The notes under the pieces: generated by a model
What the model was told of the DNA's origin: nothing
Database searches by the model: none
What the model saw: only the letters and a program-made list of their open reading frames with translations
Translations under genes and position numbers: made by a program
Assembly (NCBI GenBank): GCA_946626785.1
Contig: CAMOUY010000060.1
Span: 1-14,102 of the forward strand
From: UBA9732 sp003456855
Lineage (GTDB): Bacteria; Spirochaetota; Spirochaetia; Sphaerochaetales; Sphaerochaetaceae
Reading direction: 5' to 3'
DNA length: 14,102 nt
Shown here: one piece after another, positions 1 through 6,712 of the stretch
Numbering within the stretch: position 1 is the stretch's first letter
Layout of the letters: each line of letters begins with the position of its first letter

Positions 1-105
1 AACGGTCAATTTCTTATGAGCATACAGCCCATCTCATTAAGCGTATTGACGTATCACCAGAAGCTGGCTTTGAGGATTATCATATGAGGGATGAGAGTTT
101 AGCAG

Positions 106-327
106 ATGAAGGAGCTCCCCGATCTGCTCACCGATGTCCTGAAGAACACCAAGCCCGGAATCATCACGAAGGGCGAGAAGGCCGGTCAGCCTAGCAAGAG
201 CAAGATCGTCATCGACCCTGTCGTCAAGGAGCGTGTACAGAAGAGCGTGGACAGACTTCTCTCTGAGTTCGTCCTTTATCCACAGCTGGATCTGCAGTTC
301 CTTGAGGAATGCTTCTGCCAGGACTGA
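106..327 (+). CDS. Small hypothetical protein, possibly the 3' remnant of a larger gene
   Basis: I do not recognise this 73-residue ORF with confidence. It uses the same codon style as its neighbours (AAG, GAG, CTC, GTC, ATC dominate), so it is probably translated sequence. An in-frame TAG at 100-102 blocks upstream extension, and there is no clear Shine-Dalgarno before the ATG. The first ~100 bases of the window are AT-richer with different codon style; another frame there stays open from the window edge through position 106, so a frameshift or a rearrangement junction near 103-108 is possible. Residues about 5-55 (LPDLLTDVLK, then IVIDPVVKERVQKSVDRLL) weakly recall the C-terminal end of quinolinate synthase NadA, where a VxVDxxxxxRAxxPxxRML pattern occurs. 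The cluster cysteine and the rest of that enzyme are not visible here. It lies 59 bases before hydA and might share its transcript. Confidence 0.4.
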   Translation: MKELPDLLTDVLKNTKPGIITKGEKAGQPSKSKIVIDPVVKERVQKSVDRLLSEFVLYPQLDLQFLEECFCQD

Positions 328-347
328 GAAGCGATTAGTTACCTAAA

Positions 348-367
348 ACCCTAAATAGGGTGTACAA
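348..367. promoter_or_regulatory. Palindrome plus GGTGTACAA motif upstream of hydA, candidate operator
   Basis: A 14-base perfect inverted repeat (ACCCTA, AA, TAGGGT; 348-361) runs straight into GGTGTACAA (359-367), eight bases before the hydA ribosome binding site. The nine-base GGTGTACAA recurs at 2194-2202 and, inverted, at 2220-2228 after cdd, so it flanks the hydA-cdd unit. A regulator-binding site is the inference. A TACAAT hexamer at 363-368 resembles a -10 box, but it would place the transcript start on the ribosome binding site and has no good -35 partner. Confidence 0.3.
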
Positions 368-374
368 TGTATCC

Positions 375-379
375 GGAGG
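375..379 (+). promoter_or_regulatory. Ribosome binding site deciding the hydA start
   Basis: GGAGG lies seven bases before the ATG at 387. The alternative GTG at 360 in the same frame would place this Shine-Dalgarno inside the coding region and has none of its own, so the ATG at 387 is chosen. Confidence 0.75.
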
Positions 380-386
380 TCTCAAT

Positions 387-1763
387 ATGAGCAGCATTCT
401 AATCAGAGGCGGTCTTGTCACCGACGACAAGTCATCCAGAAGAGCCGATGTCCTCATTAGGGATGGGTTGATTGCCAAGGTCGATTCCTCGATCGGCAGT
501 TCTGACATTGACAAGGACACAAGGATAATCGATGCATCCGGCATGATCGTAATGCCTGGTGTGATAGACGCACATACACACTACCATCTGGTGAGCAGGG
601 GAACGGTAACCTGCGACAGTTTCGAGCAAGGTTCCAGGCTTGCAGCCTTCGGCGGAGTCACGACGGTAGTCGACTTCGCGGACCACAACAAGGGCCAGGA
701 CCTTCTCCAGAGCCTCAAGTACAGGCAGGACGAGATGGCTCCGGGAATGGCCATTGACTACACCTTGCACCAGGGTGTCTACGGTCACGGCTACAACGAG
801 ACCATAGGACAGCAACTTGAGCTATTGAAGGCCCAGGGAGTGAAGACACTCAAGATTTTCACAACATACAGAAACACTGGGTACCTCATTGAGAACCAGG
901 ACCAGCTTCTGGACCTGTTCACAAACGCCAAGAGAGTGGGCATGCTGGTTACTGCCCACTGCGAGTTCAACCCTCTCATCGAGGAGCTCTCCAACAACTG
1001 GAAGGGCAAGTACGACCCACCAGCACACGCCGATCTCAGACCTGCGGAGGCTGAGGGCAAGGCCATTGAGCTCTACGGTTCGATCGCCCTCAAGGCAGGC
1101 TGCCCGCTCTACGTTGTGCACTGCTCATCGGAGTGCGGACTGAACGCAATAAGAGATCTCAGGAAGAAAGGTCTTACAGTCTATGCGGAGACGACACCGA
1201 CATACCTGTTCCTTGACAGGAGCAAGCTTGAGGGCCCGGACGGATCCCTCTATGTGATGACACCGCCGCTCAGGACAAAGGCCGACAACGAGGCTCTGAA
1301 GAACGCAGTCGCAGGCGGTGAGTTCCAGGTCATCGCCACCGACCACTGCGCCTTCACAAGGGAGCAGAAGCTCTCCAGCAGCGACTGCAGGACCATCTAC
1401 CCTGGAATCCCTGGGACGGAGGAGCTTCTGCTTCTTCTGAACACCATGAAGGACAACAGAAAGGACATGACCATGTCAGATGTTATCAGACTTGTCAGCG
1501 CCTCACCGGCAAAGCTCTTCGGGATCTACCCCCAGAAGGGCTCACTTGAGGTCGGAACCGATGCCGACATAGCGATCTTCGACCCTGAGGCGAGATGGAC
1601 GCTCCAGGATGACAACATCCACTCGGCATCCCACTACACGCCTTACAGGGGCTTCGAGGTCCATGGCAAGGTCATGACCACAATCCTCAGAGGTGAGGTC
1701 ATCATGGACAAGGGCGAGTACTTCGGAAAACCGGGCAGCGGCAGATTCATCAAGCAGAAATAG
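387..1763 (+). CDS. hydA: Dihydropyrimidinase / D-hydantoinase family amidohydrolase
   Basis: A 458-residue cytosolic metal-dependent hydrolase that opens cyclic amides such as 5,6-dihydrouracil or hydantoins to N-carbamoyl products. The length is usual for the family. The binuclear metal site is complete: H63 and H65 in the DAHTH motif, the lysine to be carboxylated (K156 in LKIF), H191 (TAHCEF), H245 (VVHCSS) and D319 (ATDHC). Y161, five residues after the lysine, matches the catalytic tyrosine of dihydropyrimidinases and D-hydantoinases. cdd follows eight bases downstream in an apparent operon. No dihydropyrimidine dehydrogenase or beta-ureidopropionase is visible, so the substrate is open. 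E. coli carries a related hydantoinase (HyuA/YgeZ) in its anaerobic purine-degradation cluster, and the nearby purine-type Mo-hydroxylase makes that role as plausible as pyrimidine catabolism. Allantoinase is less likely because of the tyrosine. Confidence 0.9.
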   Translation: MSSILIRGGLVTDDKSSRRADVLIRDGLIAKVDSSIGSSDIDKDTRIIDASGMIVMPGVIDAHTHYHLVSRGTVTCDSFEQGSRLAAFGGVTTVVDFADHNKGQDLLQSLKYRQDEMAPGMAIDYTLHQGVYGHGYNETIGQQLELLKAQGVKTLKIFTTYRNTGYLIENQDQLLDLFTNAKRVGMLVTAHCEFNPLIEELSNNWKGKYDPPAHADLRPAEAEGKAIELYGSIALKAGCPLYVVHCSSECGLNAIRDLRKKGLTVYAETTPTYLFLDRSKLEGPDGSLYVMTPPLRTKADNEALKNAVAGGEFQVIATDHCAFTREQKLSSSDCRTIYPGIPGTEELLLLLNTMKDNRKDMTMSDVIRLVSASPAKLFGIYPQKGSLEVGTDADIAIFDPEARWTLQDDNIHSASHYTPYRGFEVHGKVMTTILRGEVIMDKGEYFGKPGSGRFIKQK

Positions 1764-1771
1764 GAGACGAC

Positions 1772-2185
1772 ATGGCAAAGCAGATAGATGAAAAGACAAG
1801 GGACATGCTTCTTGAGGAGGCGAAGAAGGTCATGAAGAACGCGTATGCACCTTTCTCGAAGTTCCACGTGGGTGCGGCGATCCTGACCGACACGGGCAAC
1901 GTATACAAGGGCTGCAATGTAGAGAACGCCTCACTTGGAGGAACGATCTGCGCTGAGCGCGGAGCTGCGATGGCAAGTGTCGCTGCGGAGGGGGCAAGAA
2001 GGTTCGAGGCCATAGCGATCGCCTCGGCCTCCGATGAGCCTGCGCCGCCATGTGCAATCTGCAGGCAGTTCCTGTCCCAGTTCACAGACCCTGATGCCCA
2101 GGTGTATCTTATCTCAACCAAGACCGGAGTGCTCAGACAGTTCGACTTCGGAACCCTGATGCCATATCCGTTCACAGAGTTCTGA
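1772..2185 (+). CDS. cdd: Cytidine deaminase
   Basis: A 137-residue homotetrameric-type cytidine deaminase, converting cytidine and deoxycytidine to uridine and deoxyuridine in pyrimidine salvage. The zinc site is intact: C60-A-E62-R supplies one cysteine ligand and the proton-shuttling glutamate, and P93-C94-A-I-C97 supplies the other two cysteines. N49 and E51 in the NVEN motif match the ribose-binding residues. Length and motif spacing agree with the short bacterial form of B. subtilis type rather than the long E. coli form. A GGAG overlapping the hydA stop codon sits five bases before the ATG, so the two genes are almost certainly cotranscribed. A strong inverted repeat follows eight bases after the stop. 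With the BMP-type nucleoside importer on the other strand, the gene fits use of imported nucleosides. Confidence 0.95.
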   Translation: MAKQIDEKTRDMLLEEAKKVMKNAYAPFSKFHVGAAILTDTGNVYKGCNVENASLGGTICAERGAAMASVAAEGARRFEAIAIASASDEPAPPCAICRQFLSQFTDPDAQVYLISTKTGVLRQFDFGTLMPYPFTEF

Positions 2186-2193
2186 TGCTTTTT

Positions 2194-2239
2194 GGTGTAC
2201 AAAGAGAAGAAATCTCAATTTGTACACCTTTTATATTTG
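2194..2239 (+). terminator. Intrinsic terminator after cdd, built from an inverted GGTGTACAAA repeat
   Basis: GGTGTACAAA (2194-2203) and TTTGTACACC (2219-2228) form a perfect 10-bp stem. It extends across an AA bulge (2217-2218) into GAGA/TCTC (2204-2207 with 2213-2216), closed by a five-base loop. The T-rich TTTTATATTT follows on the plus strand, as expected for termination of hydA-cdd. On the minus strand the hairpin is followed by A-rich, not U-rich, sequence, so it is a poor terminator for rpiB. The arms share GGTGTACAA with the region before hydA, so a protein-binding role is an alternative. Confidence 0.7.
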
Positions 2240-2243
2240 TAGG

Positions 2244-2687
2244 TCAGCCTTCCAGAGCCATCATCTTGGCTCTTCTTCTGGCGTGTCTCTCGTCCATTGA
2301 GGTCTCGGTGTCCAGGTAGGCCTTGAGCATGTCGAGGACATCGTCCTGGTAGTCGATCCTTCCACCGAAGGCAAGGAAGTTGGCTGCGTTGTGCTCTTTG
2401 GCCATCTGGGCTGCGAAGCAGTTCTGTGGCAGTGCACAGCGGATCCCCTTGATCTTGTTTGCTGAGATGGAGATTCCGATTCCGGTTCCGCAGCATACGA
2501 TACCGAACTCATAGCCTCCGCGGTTGAACTCGTCGCAGGCGAGCTTTGCCATGTCAGGGTAGTCGACGCTCTTGTTCTCGGCTGTTCCCAGATAGTTGAC
2601 TTCATATCCTCTCTCCCTGAGGAATGAAACGATTCTTGCTGTGAGCTCAACTGCTCCATGGTCATTGGCAACCACTACTTTTGACAT
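2244..2687 (-). CDS. rpiB: Ribose-5-phosphate isomerase B (RpiB/LacAB family)
   Basis: A 147-residue cytosolic isomerase interconverting ribose 5-phosphate and ribulose 5-phosphate, linking nucleoside sugars to the pentose phosphate pathway. Family signatures are in place: the N-terminal NDHGA (D9, H10), DYPD at 42-45, the CGTGIGISI loop at 66-74 with catalytic-type C66, N77-K78 followed by GIRCA, H99-N100, and GGR ending at R110. The residue before the catalytic cysteine is also a cysteine (CCGTG), a small variation. An AAGGAG lies about six bases before the ATG. It starts 16 bases after the rel stop and is the last gene of the long minus-strand array, converging on cdd. LacA/LacB galactose-6-phosphate isomerase belongs to the same family, but the single-gene context favours RpiB. 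A role in handling ribose from imported nucleosides is inference. Confidence 0.92.
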   Translation of the reverse strand: MSKVVVANDHGAVELTARIVSFLRERGYEVNYLGTAENKSVDYPDMAKLACDEFNRGGYEFGIVCCGTGIGISISANKIKGIRCALPQNCFAAQMAKEHNAANFLAFGGRIDYQDDVLDMLKAYLDTETSMDERHARRRAKMMALEG

Positions 2688-2703
2688 CTCAATCTCCTTT
2701 TTA

Positions 2704-4755
2704 TCAGCCCATTGCGGCCGGTGCGATCTTTATGACGTTAGGCACGCTTCTGATCGACTTTATGATCCTCTTGTATGAATCCTCGTCGTCGCACTCCATG
2801 CTGAAGGTTCCGACAAGGTTGCCCATCTCGTCCTCCATCAGGCTTCCTGAGACCAGATGTCCATGCTGGTTGCGGATTGCAGCCTCTATCTCGCTGAACA
2901 GGTCCTGGGTCCTCTTGCTGGTGACTGTGAACTTCTTCGTTATGGTCTCCGTTGCCTCCCACTCGACGTCGATCTTCCTCTGGTCGATCTCGTTCATGTG
3001 CTCGAGGTTGGGGCAGTCCACCCTGTGGACTATGATGCCTCTTCCTCTGGAGACGTAGCCTATGATCTTGTCGCCAGGTGCAGGATTGCAGCACTGTGCG
3101 ATGTGGATCATCATATTCTTGTTCTTTCCCACCGTGACGGTGTTCTTGGTCTGGCCCTTGTACTGTCTGACGATCTCGCCGGACGGGATGTCCTGAGGAA
3201 GCTGCTGTGACTGGGCATCCTCCTCGGCGATGGCGGCCTCGACCTCCTTCTTCTTGGCGACGATGTTCTTGTCTATCAGGAGGTTCTCGTCATACTTGTT
3301 CAGCCAGGAGCGGATCTTTCTGCGAGCACTTGTGGTGTGTGCGTACTTGAGCCAGGTGATCCTGGGCCTTGCGTTCTTCTGGGTGACTATCTCTATAACC
3401 TGGGTGTTCTGCAGAGGCTGTCCCAGAGGGATGATGTTCCCGTTGGCCTTTGCGCTTACAGTGTGGTTTCCGACCTCTGTGTGGATGGTGTAGGCGAAGT
3501 CCAAAGCCGTTGAGCCTATCGGAAGCTCTATGGCCTGTCCCTTAGGTGTGAAGACGTAGATCGTGTCCTTGAGAAGCTCGCCCTTGATCTCGTCCATGAA
3601 GGACTCGCTCTGCTCGATCTCGGAGTTCCAGCTCTTGAGCTTTGTGGCGATCCTGGAGAGCTGCTGGCTGTCCATGTTGACCCAGCTCTGGCTGTTGGCC
3701 GCAGAGCCGCTCTCGGCCTTGTAGACCCAGTGTGATGCAACACCATACTCGGCTATCTTGTCCATCTCGTAGGTTCTGATCTGGACCTCCAGGATGACTC
3801 CGTTCATTCCCATGATGGTGGTGTGGAGGCTCTGGTAGTTGTTTGCCTTAGGCATTGCGATGTAGTCCTTGAAGCGGCCCTCCATAGGCGGCCAGAGCTG
3901 GTGGACGATTCCGACCAGCGTGTAGCACTCTGTGACCGAGTTGCAGATGACCCTGACTCCAAGGATGTCGAAGATCTCGTCCAGCTCCTTTCTGCGCTTC
4001 TTCATCTTCATGTAGATGGAGTAGGTGTGCTTCTCTCTGGAGGTGATCTTTATGTTCTTCAGTCCGTTGTCGATGCAGGCGTTGGCTATCTTCCTCTTGA
4101 CCGTCTCGAGGTACTTGGTGTACTCGCCACGCTTGGACTGCAGGTAGTCCTGGATGTAGTTGTAGGTGTCCGGCTTGAGCATCTTCAGGCTCAGGTCCTC
4201 CAGCTCGGCCTTCATCCAGGAGATACCGAGCCTGTCTGCCAGAGGTGCGTAGATGTCAAGACAGGCGCTTGCGATCTCCTTGGCCCTTGTGGGGTCCATG
4301 TACTGCAAGGTCCTCATGTTATGGAGCTTATCGGAGAGCTTGATGATTATGACAGGCATGTTCTTGCTCATGGCTATGAACATCTTCCTGATCGTCTCTG
4401 CCTCCGCGACGCTTCGTGAAAGGCTCTTGATGGTGGAGACCTTGGTGACGCCCTGGACCAGCTCGCAGACGTTCTTCCCGAACTTCTCCTCGACCTGCTC
4501 AGGTGTGGCTGAGGTATCCTCTATGACATCGTGGAGAAGACCGGCGCAGACTGTGTCGCAGTCCATGTTGAGTCTGAGGGCAAGGGTCTCGGCAACTGCA
4601 AGCGGATGGATGATGTAGGGCTCGCCGCTCTTGCGCTTCTGGTCCCCATGCATCTCATCGGCGTACTCAGCCGCCATCTTGATCTTTTCGAAGTCTTCCT
4701 GTGAGTAGTTTTTGCGGACCTTGTTCAGAAACCCGTTGATTAATGCCTCGTTCAT
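2704..4755 (-). CDS. rel: Bifunctional (p)ppGpp synthetase/hydrolase (Rel/SpoT)
   Basis: A 683-residue stringent-response enzyme that makes (p)ppGpp from ATP and GTP/GDP and also degrades it. Order of domains: HD hydrolase (about 25-175) with H50, H75-D76 and D142 in KLSDKLHN all present, so hydrolysis is probably active; synthetase (about 225-345) with YSIYMKMKKR, R294-F-K-D297, YQSLH 307-311 and the catalytic EVQIRT 323-328; TGS (about 396-458); a linker region; and a C-terminal ACT domain (about 600-683). The RxKD motif, rather than ExDD, marks the bifunctional Rel/SpoT class rather than monofunctional RelA. An ATG eight codons upstream (4777-4779) lacks a ribosome binding site. The chosen ATG has GGAG seven bases before it. 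It follows prmC by 29 bases, and a weak promoter-like element lies in that AT-rich gap and the prmC 3' end. Confidence 0.93.
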   Translation of the reverse strand: MNEALINGFLNKVRKNYSQEDFEKIKMAAEYADEMHGDQKRKSGEPYIIHPLAVAETLALRLNMDCDTVCAGLLHDVIEDTSATPEQVEEKFGKNVCELVQGVTKVSTIKSLSRSVAEAETIRKMFIAMSKNMPVIIIKLSDKLHNMRTLQYMDPTRAKEIASACLDIYAPLADRLGISWMKAELEDLSLKMLKPDTYNYIQDYLQSKRGEYTKYLETVKRKIANACIDNGLKNIKITSREKHTYSIYMKMKKRRKELDEIFDILGVRVICNSVTECYTLVGIVHQLWPPMEGRFKDYIAMPKANNYQSLHTTIMGMNGVILEVQIRTYEMDKIAEYGVASHWVYKAESGSAANSQSWVNMDSQQLSRIATKLKSWNSEIEQSESFMDEIKGELLKDTIYVFTPKGQAIELPIGSTALDFAYTIHTEVGNHTVSAKANGNIIPLGQPLQNTQVIEIVTQKNARPRITWLKYAHTTSARRKIRSWLNKYDENLLIDKNIVAKKKEVEAAIAEEDAQSQQLPQDIPSGEIVRQYKGQTKNTVTVGKNKNMMIHIAQCCNPAPGDKIIGYVSRGRGIIVHRVDCPNLEHMNEIDQRKIDVEWEATETITKKFTVTSKRTQDLFSEIEAAIRNQHGHLVSGSLMEDEMGNLVGTFSMECDDEDSYKRIIKSIRSVPNVIKIAPAAMG

Positions 4756-4777
4756 GCCTTTTCTCCAACGGGGATAC

Positions 4778-4804
4778 ATTATTACTAATTTGTGGCTTTT
4801 ACAA
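4778..4804 (-). promoter_or_regulatory. Weak promoter-like element before rel
   Basis: On the minus strand TTGTAA (4799-4804, four of six -35 consensus bases) and AATAAT (4778-4783, five of six -10 bases) are separated by 15 bases. The spacing is short, but this is one of the few AT-rich stretches in the array and it lies directly before the rel ribosome binding site. It could give rel-rpiB transcription independent of the upstream genes. Confidence 0.22.
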
Positions 4805-5651
4805 CCCGTTCACAGTCCCCAAGGTCTCTGATTATCGATACTTCCGTGAATCCGTCCTCCGCAAGGATGAGACTTGCCTCTGGTCCCTGGTCGTAGCCGA
4901 TCTCCATCTGGAGCAGTCCGCCCGGCACAAGATACTGCGATGCCTTGAAGGCTATCTCCCTGACGAAGTCCAGTCCGTCCTCTCCGCCGTCCAGGGCCAT
5001 CTTGGGCTCGTACTGGACCTGCTTCTCCAGTGCCGGGATGACAGATCGTGAGATGTAGGGTGGGTTCGAAAGAAGCACGTGGTAGTCTGTTCTGGTTATC
5101 GAGGAGAAGAGATCGCTCTTCACGACCTCCACGAAGATGTTGTCCTCGGTGACCAGGGAAGCAACGTTCTCCCTGCAGACGGCGAGAGCTCCATCTGACA
5201 GATCGGCTAGGGTGAGGTGTATTGAATTGAACTCCGAAGCCAGTGCCTTGGCAACTGAGATCCCTATGCACCCTGTGCCGCAGCAGAGGTCCAGAATACG
5301 CAGGTCAAGTTCGCCTAATAGCTTTTCTCTGATGTCCTGGATTGCGCTCTCCACCAAGATTTCTGTATCTGCCCTTGGAATCAGAGTATCGTTTGAGACT
5401 TTGAAGATACATTCATAGAAGCCGCGTTCACCTGTTATGTAGGCAATCGGCTCACCATTGAGTCTTCTTTGTCTGGACTGCTCAAGGGTTGAAAGGTCTG
5501 CTTCCGAGAGCTCGTGGTCCATACTGAGAATCAGCTTGCTCTGGTCTATGTTGAGGTGATGGCAGATTATCTCCCTTGCATCCACGGCAGGGGAGTCGCT
5601 CACGCTTTTGAAGCTGTCAGTGCATAATTTGTAGAACTGTCTGAGTGTCAC
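4785..5651 (-). CDS. prmC: Peptide chain release factor N5-glutamine methyltransferase PrmC (HemK)
   Basis: A 288-residue SAM-dependent methyltransferase that methylates the glutamine of the GGQ motif in release factors. The N-terminal helical RF-binding domain covers about 1-85 and includes the family segment RRLNGEPIAYITGERGFY. The Rossmann domain follows, with the SAM-binding DLCCGTGCIGIS (121-132) and the substrate-binding NPPY (196-199), the diagnostic motif of N5-glutamine methyltransferases. The start is GTG at 5649-5651, overlapping the prfA stop by four bases (GTGA), with AAGGAAG just upstream. Direct coupling to prfA, its substrate, is the classical arrangement and supports the assignment over other NPPY methyltransferases such as PrmB. 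The length is normal and no frameshift is seen. Confidence 0.95.
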   Translation of the reverse strand: MTLRQFYKLCTDSFKSVSDSPAVDAREIICHHLNIDQSKLILSMDHELSEADLSTLEQSRQRRLNGEPIAYITGERGFYECIFKVSNDTLIPRADTEILVESAIQDIREKLLGELDLRILDLCCGTGCIGISVAKALASEFNSIHLTLADLSDGALAVCRENVASLVTEDNIFVEVVKSDLFSSITRTDYHVLLSNPPYISRSVIPALEKQVQYEPKMALDGGEDGLDFVREIAFKASQYLVPGGLLQMEIGYDQGPEASLILAEDGFTEVSIIRDLGDCERVVKATN

Positions 5652-6712
5652 TTGGCTTCCTTCAGGGCTTCCTCTCCGGCTGCGACCTTCAGGGCCTCTA
5701 TGACATCCTGGAGCTGGCCCTCCATGATCAGGTCCAGCTTGTAGAGGGTGAGGTTGATCCTGTGGTCCGTCAGGCGGTTCTGAGGGAAGTTGTAGGTTCT
5801 GATCCTCTCGCTTCTGTCGCCGCTTCCGACCTGGCTCTTGCGCTCCTCGGCCCTTTCCTTGGCCTTCTTCTCGGACTCCATCTCATAGAGTCTTGAACGC
5901 AGGACCCTCATGGCCTCGGCCTTGTTCTGAAGCTGTGACTTCTGGTTCTGGCAGATGACTACAAGCCCTGTCGGGATATGGGTTATTCTGACGGCGCTCT
6001 CTGTGGTGTTGACGCACTGGCCGCCTGGGCCGCCTGCGCGCATGACGTCGATCCTAAGATCCTCCTGGCGGATATCGACCTCGGTCTCCTCAGCTTCAGG
6101 AAGGACTGCGACGGTGACAGCGGAGGTGTGGATCCTTCCACCGCTCTCGGTCTCGGGGACTCTCTGGACCCTGTGGACTCCGCTCTCCCATCTGAGGCTT
6201 CCGTAGACGTCCTTTCCGCTGATGGAGAGGATTATCTCCTTGTAGCCGCCGAGCTCTGTGGCGTTGGAGTCGATCTCCTGTATCTTCCAGTGCATGGCCT
6301 CTGCATAGTAGGAGTACATCCTGTAGAGGTCGGAGGCGAAGAGGGCGGCTTCCTCGCCGCCCGTGCCTGCACGGATCTCCATGATGATGTTCTTGCCCTC
6401 GAGCGGATCAGGTGGAATGAGAAGCATCTTGCACTTCTTCTCGCTCTGCTCGATCTGCTCCTTCAGCACCGGGATCTCCTCCTTGGCCATGGCGGCGATG
6501 TCCTCATCGTCCTCCTTGGCAAGGGCCTCGTTGTCGGCGAGGTTGTCGGTCAGAGCCTTGAGGTTGGTAAGCTCCTCCACTATCGGGACTATATGGCTGC
6601 GCTCAAGCATAAGGTTCTTGTATGCGCCCATGTCCTTCATCACATTGGGGTCTGCGAGCTTTGCGTCAAGCTCTTCTAGCTGTCTTCTGAAATCCTCAAG
6701 TTTCTCTATCAT
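5648..6712 (-). CDS. prfA: Peptide chain release factor 1
   Basis: A 354-residue class I release factor that reads UAA and UAG stop codons and triggers peptide release. The tripeptide anticodon region reads RVPETE (P186-E-T188), the PxT form of RF1 rather than the SPF of RF2. The peptidyl-hydrolysis motif is GGQ at 230-232 within RAGGPGGQ. The GTGGEEAALFA segment (116-126) and the KSQVGSGDRSERIRTYNFPQ region near residues 290-310 are family hallmarks. No programmed frameshift is present, as expected for RF1. The ATG overlaps the stop of the upstream Mo-hydroxylase gene by four bases (ATGA), so its translation is likely coupled to a catabolic enzyme, which is unusual. prmC follows with another four-base overlap. 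Confidence 0.96.
   Translation of the reverse strand: MIEKLEDFRRQLEELDAKLADPNVMKDMGAYKNLMLERSHIVPIVEELTNLKALTDNLADNEALAKEDDEDIAAMAKEEIPVLKEQIEQSEKKCKMLLIPPDPLEGKNIIMEIRAGTGGEEAALFASDLYRMYSYYAEAMHWKIQEIDSNATELGGYKEIILSISGKDVYGSLRWESGVHRVQRVPETESGGRIHTSAVTVAVLPEAEETEVDIRQEDLRIDVMRAGGPGGQCVNTTESAVRITHIPTGLVVICQNQKSQLQNKAEAMRVLRSRLYEMESEKKAKERAEERKSQVGSGDRSERIRTYNFPQNRLTDHRINLTLYKLDLIMEGQLQDVIEALKVAAGEEALKEAK

Noticed and set aside
363..368. TACAAT as a -10 box for hydA
   Set aside because: The transcript would start at or inside the ribosome binding site, and no credible -35 lies 16-18 bases upstream.
360..386. Upstream GTG start for hydA
   Set aside because: It would place the GGAGG Shine-Dalgarno inside the gene, and the nine added residues are not part of the family N-terminus.
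2194..2228. Inverted repeat as an insertion-sequence end or attachment site
   Set aside because: There is no transposase or integrase, no target duplication, and it sits just after a stop codon followed by a T-rich tract, which fits a terminator.
3823..4419. Plus-strand ORF of 198 codons opposite rel
   Set aside because: It is the antisense shadow of the HD and synthetase domains, with low-complexity Val/Leu/Asp composition.
4756..4779. Upstream ATG start for rel, adding eight residues
   Set aside because: There is no ribosome binding site before it, whereas GGAG precedes the ATG at 4755 at good spacing.
5978..6679. Long plus-strand ORF of 233 codons opposite prfA
   Set aside because: It lies entirely antisense to a clear RF1 gene. 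Its leucine/valine/aspartate-rich translation is what the codon bias of the real gene yields in the complementary frame, and no family motif is visible.
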